DNA of 64,000 nt from Rhizobacter sp. OV335 (GTDB lineage: Bacteria > Pseudomonadota > Gammaproteobacteria > Burkholderiales > Burkholderiaceae_C): NCBI RefSeq assembly GCF_900142965.1, contig NZ_FRCQ01000003.1, positions 124,001-188,000 of the forward strand. The letters are read 5' to 3'. The notes below the pieces were generated by a model that worked only from the letters and a program-made list of their open reading frames with translations, made no database searches and had not been told where the DNA came from. Position 1 is the first letter of the stretch. Each line of letters starts with the position of its first letter. The position numbers and the translations under genes were made by a program. Shown here in pieces: positions 57,182 through 64,000 of the stretch.

Positions 57182-57197
57182 GATTGTGACCCGGGAT

Positions 57198-58910
57198 TCA
57201 GACCACCCGAACCTTGACCTTCGCGTGCTCGTTGATGCCCATCGCGCCGAAGAACAGCGCGACCAGCCGGTGCGCTTCGGAGAAGGTCACCGAGCGGTTC
57301 TCGCCGCGGCGTGCCAGCACCCAGTTCAGCAGGTCGCCGGCCGCGATGAAGTCGACGCGGATCAGGCGCGCGCAAGACACGTTGACGACCTCGGCATGGC
57401 CCAGTTCGTCGTTCATCTTGGTCAGCGTGGCACCGATGTCACCGACCAGCTGGCCGGACAGCTCGACCCCCGCGACCTGCACGCCCGGTTCGTCGGGCAT
57501 CTGCGATTCGAGGAAGCTGGTGGACACGTCGCTCACCACCGACATCGGCGGCGATTGCGTGCTCATGTTGGAGCCGCTGATGCGCACCTGGCACTTCGCG
57601 CTTTCCCACGACGGCGGGGACACCTCGTAGGTGACGCAGTAGTCGATGGCCGCTTCGTCGAATTGATCGGCGCGGTTGGCCATGCGCAGCGCGTCGAGGC
57701 GCAGCTGCCAGAACACCGGGTCGGCATCGCGCACGCCGGTCGGCGCGGCATCCTGGATCACCTGCATCAGGCGGTCGCCGCCGAGCCAGCGCATGTCGAG
57801 CGGCTCGTTGATCCAGCCGCGGAACAGCTCGCTCATGCGCGCGCAGGCCTCGGCATCGATGCTTTGCAGCGCGCTCCAGTCGAACACCCACGGCAGCGGC
57901 ATCTGCAGCGACTGCGAACGCAGCCGCGCGACCGCGTCGGCATCGACGATGCTCGGGCACACCCAGCCGACCTGGCCGTCGATGCGCGAGCTGGGGCGGC
58001 GTTCTTCGCCGGCGGCCTCGGCCACCAGCTTGGGCATCGAGAACCACTGCGGCGCCGACCAGCCGAACTGCTGGGCGTAGTCGATCGCGAGGCTCTCGAA
58101 CTTGTGGTGCTGGCCGATCGCGCGGTACAGGTCAAACAGCGCGAGCCAGGTTTCGGCGTGCTGGGCGCGCGGGCCGCCCTGGCCGGTGAGCGCCGCCAGC
58201 GACGATTCGCAGCTTTCGAAGTCGGCATTCGCGAACGCGATCACCGCTTCGTCGAGTTCGGGGTCGTGGGCGACTTCGCTCACTTCCACTGCATACGGGC
58301 TGCCCAGGTCGCCGCCGGCGATGTCCAGATGAAGTGGCGACAACGGCGACAGCCCTGCGCCCATCACGACAGTGGCGGGGGCACCGGCCGGCGGGCGGGC
58401 CGGCTTGACCGCCGCCGGGGCGCCGTTCGCGCGGACCGGTTCGGGGCGGATGCGGCTCTGGTCGGGCTCGGTGGCCGCATAGCCGATCGCGGCCGGCTGG
58501 GTCGGCGCGTCATAGAAAGAGGGCGGGCGGCGCGACGGCGAGGCGAGGCCGTCGCCGACCATCTGCTGCTCGATCTCGTCGATCTTGGCCTTGACGCCGA
58601 CATCCGGCTTCGCGCCGCTGTCCTGCATGCGGGCTTCGGAGTCGTCGAGGCGGGAGGATCCGCCCAGCGCCGCCAGCTGTTCGCTGGTCAGGCCTTCGCG
58701 GCGCACCTTGCGCAGCATGTCGAATTCGCGCTTGCGGACGAAGTCGTTGCGCCGCTTGCGCTCGATCATCGCCTTCAGTTCGGACTTCGCGTACTCGCTC
58801 TCGCGAGCTTCTTCCGTGGGCGTGCCGAGTTGCGCCCAGTCCGTGGCCGGGTTGGCGACGAACTTGACAACCTTACGGAAGAAGCTGGTGTTGTCTTTCT
58901 GGTCCGACAT
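57198..58910 (-). CDS. STAS-domain protein of unknown function
   Basis: A 570-residue protein. Residues 1-75 are polar and helical, with a charged AMIERKRRNDFVRKREFDM stretch. Pro/Ala-rich linkers follow (about 115-185). A helical middle contains FANADFESCESSLAAL. The C-terminal 95 residues resemble a STAS domain (AGVELSGQLVGDIGA, VVNVSCARLIRVDFIAAGDLLNW), with no obvious phosphorylatable Ser in the usual place. It lies between dksA (30 bases) and hslV (57 bases) on the same strand. A partner-switching or MlaB-like role is conceivable but unproven. Confidence 0.7.
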   Translation of the reverse strand: MSDQKDNTSFFRKVVKFVANPATDWAQLGTPTEEARESEYAKSELKAMIERKRRNDFVRKREFDMLRKVRREGLTSEQLAALGGSSRLDDSEARMQDSGAKPDVGVKAKIDEIEQQMVGDGLASPSRRPPSFYDAPTQPAAIGYAATEPDQSRIRPEPVRANGAPAAVKPARPPAGAPATVVMGAGLSPLSPLHLDIAGGDLGSPYAVEVSEVAHDPELDEAVIAFANADFESCESSLAALTGQGGPRAQHAETWLALFDLYRAIGQHHKFESLAIDYAQQFGWSAPQWFSMPKLVAEAAGEERRPSSRIDGQVGWVCPSIVDADAVARLRSQSLQMPLPWVFDWSALQSIDAEACARMSELFRGWINEPLDMRWLGGDRLMQVIQDAAPTGVRDADPVFWQLRLDALRMANRADQFDEAAIDYCVTYEVSPPSWESAKCQVRISGSNMSTQSPPMSVVSDVSTSFLESQMPDEPGVQVAGVELSGQLVGDIGATLTKMNDELGHAEVVNVSCARLIRVDFIAAGDLLNWVLARRGENRSVTFSEAHRLVALFFGAMGINEHAKVKVRVV

Positions 58911-58940
58911 GTCGGGTGACGGGATGCGCGAAGGGGGATG

Positions 58941-59831
58941 TCAGTCGCCGAACATCTTCTGCTTCAGCTCGCGCCGTTGCTGGGCTTCGAGGGACAGTGT
59001 AGCGGTCGGCCGTGCGATCAGGCGGCCCAATCCGATCGGTTCGCCAGTTTCGTCGCAGAAACCGTAGTCACCGGCCTCGATGCGGCCCAGCGACTGTGAG
59101 ATTTTCTTCAGAAGCTTGCGCTCACGGTCACGCGTGCGCAGCTCGAGCGCGTGCTCTTCCTCGATGGTGGCGCGATCGGCAGGATCGGGGACGATCGAGG
59201 TGTCTTCGCGCAAATGCTCGGTGGTTTCGCCGGCGTTGCTGAGCAGATCGTCTTTCAGCTGCTGCAGGCGCGCCTTGAAGAACGCCAGCTGCTTCTCGTT
59301 CATGTACTCGCTGTCGGGCATGGCCTGCAGCTCGTCGTCGGTCAGGGCTTCGCCCGGCTTGCTCTTCCAGGCGTTGGCCAGCTTGGGGTCGGCTTTGTGT
59401 TCGTGCTTGGAAATGTCGGTCACAAGAGAATTCATCTGTCGGGTGGGCGGCCTCGGAGGCGCGAAGCGGTCTGCAAAACGGGACGTGGCCGGTGGAATGG
59501 GGGCCGGGGACGATGCCGCAGCCGATGCCCGGGCCGCGGCGGAAAGCTTGGGAGCGGGCGGCGGCTTCACGACCACCGGCTTCGGCGCGGGGGCCTGGGG
59601 TGCCGCAGCCGCCTTGGCGACCGGCTTGGCCGCCGCGGCGGCCGGCGCATGCGCCGTCTTCGCCGCCGGCTTGGCCGCAGGTGCGGCCTTGCTGGCCGGC
59701 GCCTTCGGCGCAGGGGCCGCCTTGGCCGGCGCCTTGGCGGCCGGCTTCACGGTGGTCTTGGCGGCCGGTGTCGTCGGCTTCTTGGCCGCTGGCTTGGATG
59801 GTGTTGCTGGCTGGGCCGGGGTCTTTGTCAC
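58941..59831 (-). CDS. dksA: RNA polymerase-binding factor DksA with H1-like N-terminal tail
   Basis: A 296-residue DksA. The C-terminal 145 residues are the coiled-coil core, whose tip region includes DTSIVPDPADRA, and the globular zinc-finger region. That region reads FCDETGEPIGLGRL then TATLSLEAQ, so only one of four zinc cysteines remains, a zinc-independent form usual in alpha/beta-proteobacteria. Unusual is the roughly 130-residue N-terminal Ala/Lys/Pro-rich tail resembling histone H1. The start is GTG 59831 with GAGGAG 7-12 bases upstream; an ATG further back is less likely. DksA with ppGpp adjusts rRNA and amino-acid promoter activity. Confidence 0.92.
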   Translation of the reverse strand: MTKTPAQPATPSKPAAKKPTTPAAKTTVKPAAKAPAKAAPAPKAPASKAAPAAKPAAKTAHAPAAAAAKPVAKAAAAPQAPAPKPVVVKPPPAPKLSAAARASAAASSPAPIPPATSRFADRFAPPRPPTRQMNSLVTDISKHEHKADPKLANAWKSKPGEALTDDELQAMPDSEYMNEKQLAFFKARLQQLKDDLLSNAGETTEHLREDTSIVPDPADRATIEEEHALELRTRDRERKLLKKISQSLGRIEAGDYGFCDETGEPIGLGRLIARPTATLSLEAQQRRELKQKMFGD

Positions 59832-59864
59832 TGAGATCTCCTCGCAACGGCGGTTATACCCGCT

Positions 59865-59890
59865 CTGTGGGGTGGGCATTCACCCCGCAG
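59865..59890. other. Strong hairpin in the dksA 5' leader
   Basis: CTGTGGGGTG (59865-59874) and CACCCCGCAG (59881-59890) form a 10-bp stem with one G-U and a 6-base loop. It lies between the predicted promoter and the GTG start, so it is inside the dksA mRNA leader and may influence translation or decay. Confidence 0.5.
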
Positions 59891-59909
59891 CCAAACTTGG
59901 GCGCCGCGG

Positions 59910-59937
59910 ATTGTAGCCACGTTGTTTTCCAGCTCAA
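59910..59937 (-). promoter_or_regulatory. Predicted sigma-70 promoter for dksA
   Basis: On the minus strand TTGAGC (59937-59932), a 16-base spacer and TACAAT (59915-59910). Transcription would begin near 59903, giving a leader of about 70 bases that includes the hairpin at 59865-59890. Confidence 0.55.
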
Positions 59938-59954
59938 CGGGTTTTTCGACAGAA

Positions 59955-61010
59955 TCAGACGAGGCACTGCTCCAGCCCCTGCAGAAAGATTTCCCGCGGC
60001 AGGTCCAGGCCGATGAACACCATCTTGCTGGTCTTCTTCTCGCCCTTCGCCCAGGCCGGGCCCAGGTCGCTGCCCATCAGCTGGTGCACGCCCTGGAAGA
60101 TCACCTTCTTGTCGCTGCCCTTCATGTTCAGCACGCCCTTGTAGCGCAGCATCTTCGGGCCGTAGACCTGCACGATCGCGCCCAGGAAATCCTCCAGCTT
60201 GGCCGGGTTGAACGCCCGGTCGGAGCGGAACACGAACGACTTCACGTCGTCGTCATGGGCATGGTGGTGCGGGTGGTCGCAGTGCTCGCCGTGCTCGTGG
60301 TCATGATCATGGTCGTGGCCATGGTGATCGTGGTCGTGATGGGCGTGGTCATCGGCCTTCAGGAAATCGGGGTCGATGTCGAGCTTGGCGTTCAGGTTGA
60401 AGCCGCGCAGGTCGAACACCTCCGCCAGCGGCACCTCGCCGAAGTGAACCTTGCGTTGCGGGGCGCGCGGGTTCATGTGCTTGATGCGGTGGATCAGCGC
60501 GTCGACCGTCGGGGCGTCGACCAGGTCGGTCTTGCTGATGAAGATCTGGTCGGCGAAGCCGATCTGGCGGCGCGCCTCCTGGCGGGTGTCGAGCTGCGAT
60601 TCGGCGTGCTTGGCGTCGACCAGGGTCAGGATCGAGTCCAGCAGGTAGCTCTCGGCGATCTCGTCGTCCATGAAGAAGGTCTGGGCGACCGGGCCGGGGT
60701 CGGCCAGGCCGGTGGTCTCGATCACGACGCGGTCGAAGCTCAGTTCGCCCTTGCGGCGCTTTTCGGCCAGGTCGTTCAGCGTGGTGCGCAGGTCTTCGCG
60801 GATCGTGCAGCACACGCAGCCGTTGTTCAGCTGGATGATCTGCTCCTGGGTGTCCTGCACCAGGATCTCGTTGTCGATGTTCTCGTCGCCGAACTCGTTC
60901 TCGATCACGGCGATCTTCTGGCCGTGCGCTTCGGTGAGCACGCGCTTCAGCAGCGTGGTCTTGCCCGAGCCGAGGAAGCCGGTCAGGATGGTGGCGGGGA
61001 TGAGGCTCAT
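59955..61010 (-). CDS. CobW/COG0523 GTPase, probable zinc metallochaperone
   Basis: A 351-residue G3E GTPase. The P-loop is ILTGFLGSGKTTLLKR, the metal-binding CxCC motif is NNGCVCCTIRED, and the base-specificity segment is ISKTDLVD. A long His/Asp-rich loop (about residues 222-252, for example HDHDHHGHDHDHDHEHGEH) would bind zinc or nickel. Such proteins deliver zinc under limitation. Its place next to a zinc-independent DksA recalls zinc-sparing clusters, but no Zur box was identified by eye. Confidence 0.9.
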   Translation of the reverse strand: MSLIPATILTGFLGSGKTTLLKRVLTEAHGQKIAVIENEFGDENIDNEILVQDTQEQIIQLNNGCVCCTIREDLRTTLNDLAEKRRKGELSFDRVVIETTGLADPGPVAQTFFMDDEIAESYLLDSILTLVDAKHAESQLDTRQEARRQIGFADQIFISKTDLVDAPTVDALIHRIKHMNPRAPQRKVHFGEVPLAEVFDLRGFNLNAKLDIDPDFLKADDHAHHDHDHHGHDHDHDHEHGEHCDHPHHHAHDDDVKSFVFRSDRAFNPAKLEDFLGAIVQVYGPKMLRYKGVLNMKGSDKKVIFQGVHQLMGSDLGPAWAKGEKKTSKMVFIGLDLPREIFLQGLEQCLV

Positions 61011-61056
61011 GGGATGTCGGTCCTTGACGAGGAAGCGGGCCAGATGCGGCCGAAAA

Positions 61057-61085
61057 ACTTTTGTTCAAGGTATCAGATGTGTCAA
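61057..61085 (-). promoter_or_regulatory. Candidate promoter for the cobW-type gene
   Basis: A consensus -35, TTGACA, reads on the minus strand at 61085-61080, with a weak AAAAGT -10 (61062-61057) after 17 bases. The start codon is 46 bases beyond. No clear promoter for the divergent corC gene was seen in the same 137-base gap. Confidence 0.45.
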
Positions 61086-61147
61086 CCCCGTGTGACTCCC
61101 TGCTTCGAGTAAGCTTTTGCCCCTACGAACTCTTCGCCCCCGGCGCG

Positions 61148-62041
61148 ATGTCAGACCCCCACCCGAGTCGATCTTCCAGAGGCGCTGACAAGCACCCCGC
61201 CCCCACGGACAAGCGCGGCCTGTTCGAGCGGCTGATGGAATTCATGTCCCCCGGCCCCGACTCCAAGGACGAGCTGATCTCGACGCTGGCCGACGCGGAG
61301 AACCGCGAGGTGATCGCGCCCGAGTCGCGCATGATGCTCGAGGGTGTCATCCGCATGGCCGACCTGACCGCCGGCGACGCGATGGTGGCCGCCCCGCGCA
61401 TGGACCTGCTCGACATCGAGGCCCCCTACGACGAGTTGCTGGCGCTGGTGATCGACACCGGCCACTCCCGCTTCCCGGTCTTCGAGGGCCAGCGCGACAA
61501 CATCGTCGGCACGCTGATGGCGAAAGACCTGCTGAAGCTGCAGCGCGCGCCCGAGCTGAACCTGCGCACGCTGCTGCGCCCGGCGGTGTTCGTGCCCGAA
61601 TCGAAGGGCCTGAACGAGCTGCTGCGCGATTTCCGCTCCAACCGCAACCACCTGGCGATCGTGATCGACGAGTTCGGCAACACCGCCGGGCTGATCACGA
61701 TCGAGGACGTGCTGGAAGAGATCGTCGGCGAGATCGAGGACGAATTCGACGAGAAAGACGGCGAATCCGGCATCTACACGCTGGCCGACGGCAGCCACCG
61801 GGTGGCCGGCGACACGACGATCGAGGCCGTCAACGACTCGTTCGGCGAGGTGCTGCCGCTCGACGATTTCGACACCATCGGCGGCCTGGTGGCCCAGGAA
61901 CTCGGCCGGGTGCCGCGCCGCGGCGAGGCGGTGACCGTCGGCAGCCTGGTCTTCACGGTGATGCTGACGCGCGGTGGCGCGGTGCGCTGGTTCAAGGTGA
62001 CGCGCGCGCCCGAGGCCGCCGTGGGTGAAGACGGTGCCTAG
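61148..62041 (+). CDS. corC: CorC/HlyC-type CBS-domain protein
   Basis: A 297-residue cytoplasmic protein. Two CBS modules span about residues 65-190 (MVAAPRMDLLDIEAPYDELL, IVGTLMAKDLLKLQ). Next comes NHLAIVIDEFGNTAGLITIEDVLEEIVGEIEDEFD and a C-terminal transporter-associated domain. The family is linked to Mg2+/Co2+ efflux or resistance. The start ATG is at 61148; the frame opens earlier without homology. It overlaps lnt by 17 bases, a conserved pair in proteobacteria. Confidence 0.92.
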   Translation: MSDPHPSRSSRGADKHPAPTDKRGLFERLMEFMSPGPDSKDELISTLADAENREVIAPESRMMLEGVIRMADLTAGDAMVAAPRMDLLDIEAPYDELLALVIDTGHSRFPVFEGQRDNIVGTLMAKDLLKLQRAPELNLRTLLRPAVFVPESKGLNELLRDFRSNRNHLAIVIDEFGNTAGLITIEDVLEEIVGEIEDEFDEKDGESGIYTLADGSHRVAGDTTIEAVNDSFGEVLPLDDFDTIGGLVAQELGRVPRRGEAVTVGSLVFTVMLTRGGAVRWFKVTRAPEAAVGEDGA

Positions 62042-63626
62042 GTCGGTGCCGCAGGCGCCGGCCCCACGCCCCGGACTCGGTCGCCGTGACGCCCGCCACG
62101 TGGCCGGGGCGTCCGACAACATGTTCCTCGGCCTGGACCTGCTGCTGGTGCTGGTGCTCGGCGGGGTGCACAGCCTGGCCGCCACTTACACGCACGCCTG
62201 GGTGCTGCAGCTGCTGGCGGTCGCCGGGCTCGCGTTCCGCGTCAGCCGGGCCTCGCCGCGCCGGGCGGCGCTGCTCGGCTGGGCCTTCGCCACCGCCTGG
62301 TTCGTGGCCGGCACCTTCTGGCTCTACATCAGCATGCACCGCTACGGCGGCTTGCCGGCCTGGATGGCGGTGGCCGCGGTGCTGGCGCTGTCGGCCGTGC
62401 TGGCGCTGTATTTCGCGCTGGCGATGGGGGTGTTCGGCCTGTTGCGGCGCAACCACCTGGTCGTCGATGCGCTGGTGTTCGCCGCCTGCTGGCTGCTGGC
62501 CGAGCTGGCGCGCGGGCTGCTGTTCACCGGCTTCCCGTGGGCGGCGTCGGGCTATTCGCATGTCGACAGCCCGCTCGCGCACCTGGCGCCCTGGGTCGGC
62601 GTGTACGGCATCGGCTGGGTGTCGGCGCTGGTGGGCGCGCTGGCGGTGATCGGATTCCGCAGCGGCATCGGCCCGGGCGGGCTGGGCGCGATCACCGCGG
62701 TGGCGGTGGTGGGTGGCCTGGCCGTCATGCAGCCGGTCGGTTTCACCCGCGGCAACGGCATCCTGCAGCTGTCGCTGCTGCAGTCGAACGTCGCGCAGGA
62801 CGAGAAGTTCGCCGAAGAGAAGCTGCCGCTGGCGCTGGCCTGGGCCACGGCGACGCTGCAGTCGGCGCGCGGCGACCTGGTGCTCGCGCCCGAGACCATC
62901 GTGCCGCTGTTGCCCGACCAGCTGCCCGAAGGCTACTGGGCGGCGCTGGCCGCCGGTTTCCAGCGCGGCGACCGGGCGGCGCTGATCGGCGTGCCGCTGG
63001 GCAGCTTCGAGGCCGGCTACACCAACTCGGCGGTCGGGCTGTCGCGCGAGACCGCGAAGTGGCCGGGCGGCTTCTACCGCTACGACAAGCACCACCTGGT
63101 GCCGTTCGGCGAGTTCATCCCGACCGGCTTCCGCTGGTTCACCGAGTTGATGAACATCCCGCTCGGCGACTTCAACCGCGGGCCGGTGGGTGCGCCGTCG
63201 TTCGAGGTCAAGGGCCAGCGCGTCGCGCCGAACATCTGCTACGAGGACTTGTTCGGCGAGGAGCTGGCGGCGCATTTCCGCGAGCCCGAGCGGGCGCCGA
63301 CGATCTTCGCGAACATCAGCAACATCGGCTGGTTCGGCGACACCATCGCGCTGGCGCAGCACCTGAACATCTCGCGCATGCGGGCGCTCGAGTTCCAGCG
63401 GCCGATGCTGCGCGCGACCAACACCGGCGTGACGGCGGTGATCGACCACACCGGGCGTGTCACGCACCAGCTGCCGCCGCTGACGATGGGCGTGCTGCAG
63501 GCGCCGGTCGAGGGCCGCCAGGGCATGACGCCGTACGCGAGCTGGGCGGCGAAGTGGTGGCTGTGGCCCTTGCTGGCCGGCGCGATCCTGTCGTTGCTGA
63601 TCGTCGTGCCCCTGCGCCGTTCGTAG
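62025..63626 (+). CDS. lnt: Apolipoprotein N-acyltransferase
   Basis: A 533-residue inner-membrane enzyme adding the third acyl chain to lipoproteins. Six or more membrane helices fill residues 33-225, and a last one lies at about 505-528. Between them is the periplasmic nitrilase domain with the catalytic triad E290 (LAPETIVPL), K355 ([10 protein letters not shown]) and C405 ([10 protein letters not shown]). The GTG start at 62025 lies inside corC, so translation is probably coupled. The lipoproteins encoded at 24521 and possibly at 5450 would be among its substrates. Confidence 0.95.
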   Translation: MKTVPRSVPQAPAPRPGLGRRDARHVAGASDNMFLGLDLLLVLVLGGVHSLAATYTHAWVLQLLAVAGLAFRVSRASPRRAALLGWAFATAWFVAGTFWLYISMHRYGGLPAWMAVAAVLALSAVLALYFALAMGVFGLLRRNHLVVDALVFAACWLLAELARGLLFTGFPWAASGYSHVDSPLAHLAPWVGVYGIGWVSALVGALAVIGFRSGIGPGGLGAITAVAVVGGLAVMQPVGFTRGNGILQLSLLQSNVAQDEKFAEEKLPLALAWATATLQSARGDLVLAPETIVPLLPDQLPEGYWAALAAGFQRGDRAALIGVPLGSFEAGYTNSAVGLSRETAKWPGGFYRYDKHHLVPFGEFIPTGFRWFTELMNIPLGDFNRGPVGAPSFEVKGQRVAPNICYEDLFGEELAAHFREPERAPTIFANISNIGWFGDTIALAQHLNISRMRALEFQRPMLRATNTGVTAVIDHTGRVTHQLPPLTMGVLQAPVEGRQGMTPYASWAAKWWLWPLLAGAILSLLIVVPLRRS

Positions 63627-63694
63627 CACCACCCTCTAAAATCGCCCCTTCCGCGTTCACCGGGCGCGATGTCTCTCTCCACTTTCGAGTCCAT

Positions 63695-64000
63695 ATGCTG
63701 ACCTTCCAGCAAATCATCCTGCGCCTGCAAGACTACTGGGACCGCCAGGGCTGCGCGCTGCTGCAGCCGTACGACATGGAGGTCGGCGCCGGCACCAGCC
63801 ACACCGCCACCTTCCTGCGCGCGCTGGGCCCGGAGCCGTGGAAGGCCGCCTACGTGCAGCCCAGCCGCCGCCCGAAGGACGGCCGCTACGGCCAGAACCC
63901 GAACCGCCTGCAGCACTACTACCAATACCAGGTCGTGCTGAAGCCCGCGCCGGCCAACATCCTCGAGCTGTACCTCGGCTCGCTCGAAGCACTCGGCTTC
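63695..64000 (+). CDS. glyQ: Glycyl-tRNA synthetase alpha subunit (5' part, runs off the window)
   Basis: The first 102 codons of GlyQ, starting [20 protein letters not shown], with the conserved [26 protein letters not shown] and [21 protein letters not shown] segments (class II aminoacyl-tRNA synthetase of the alpha2beta2 type). The sequence is intact to the last base, so it is partial only because the window ends. A TAAAAT -10-like sequence at 63637-63642, 52 bases before the ATG, may be its own promoter. The beta subunit glyS would be expected downstream. Confidence 0.93.
   Translation, partial: MLTFQQIILRLQDYWDRQGCALLQPYDMEVGAGTSHTATFLRALGPEPWKAAYVQPSRRPKDGRYGQNPNRLQHYYQYQVVLKPAPANILELYLGSLEALGF

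Noticed and set aside
56625-58919. 764-codon plus-strand frame opposite hslV and the STAS gene
   Set aside because: Shadow frame without recognisable sequence.

Overview
The window reads as a chromosomal segment of a high-GC betaproteobacterium. Gene content and order (rubredoxin upstream of pilG-pilH-pilI-pilJ-chpA, the cobW-dksA-hslV-hslU block, corC-lnt-glyQ, fused IcmF mutase, a cysteine-poor DksA) point to the Burkholderiales, most likely the Rubrivivax/Leptothrix/Methylibium group. That placement is inference from recognised families; no rRNA or tRNA gene was seen. Coding density is very high, with many ATGA stop-start overlaps and no intergenic gap above about 300 bp. The longest gaps (24261-24520, 28956-29190, 8198-8380) hold only small inverted repeats or nothing recognisable.

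Layout. 1-5205 (minus): cell-wall glycosyltransferase mtgA, aroE, a TonB-like protein, an RNase II-family exonuclease and a YqiA-like esterase. 5450-8197 (plus): large secreted zinc metalloprotease. 8381-11999 (minus): mpl, hemL, thiD. 12158-23822 (plus): rubredoxin, then the type IV pilus chemosensory operon pilGHIJ-chpA, closed by a diguanylate cyclase. 23845-29997: small membrane proteins, a glycine-zipper lipoprotein, a CorA-like channel with a coiled-coil neighbour, a divergent isochorismatase/GlxA-regulator pair and a DUF72 protein. 30052-38124: the accessory-looking core, with two tandem HilA-like winged-helix/TPR regulators, then a minus-strand mini-operon that looks like type III secretion sctD, an EscE/YscE-like co-chaperone and a needle protein, and a divergent pair of unrecognised genes.

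38128-45157: PNPOx-family protein, secreted M28 peptidase, TPR-GGDEF cyclase, an ECF sigma/anti-sigma pair, and divergently a Tat-type metallophosphoesterase with a CuA-like cupredoxin. 45265-47375: a lower-GC two-gene cassette resembling the Septu (PtuAB) anti-phage system. 47385-51525 (minus): ppk2-icmF operon behind a perfect 18-bp palindrome. 51713-55255: hypothetical protein, coaX, quinone-oxidoreductase-like dehydrogenase and a divergent AraC regulator. 55243-61010 (minus): cobW-type zinc GTPase, dksA with a histone H1-like tail, a STAS-domain protein, hslV, hslU. 61148-64000 (plus): corC, lnt and the start of glyQ.

The strongest candidates for new biology are the isolated T3SS-like sctD/E/F set with HilA-like regulators and its divergent unknown partner pair (30052-38124). 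Next come the Septu-like cassette, the CuA-like cupredoxin in which a methionine stands where the first histidine ligand is expected, and several strong dyads in promoter regions (12112-12145, 51545-51562).
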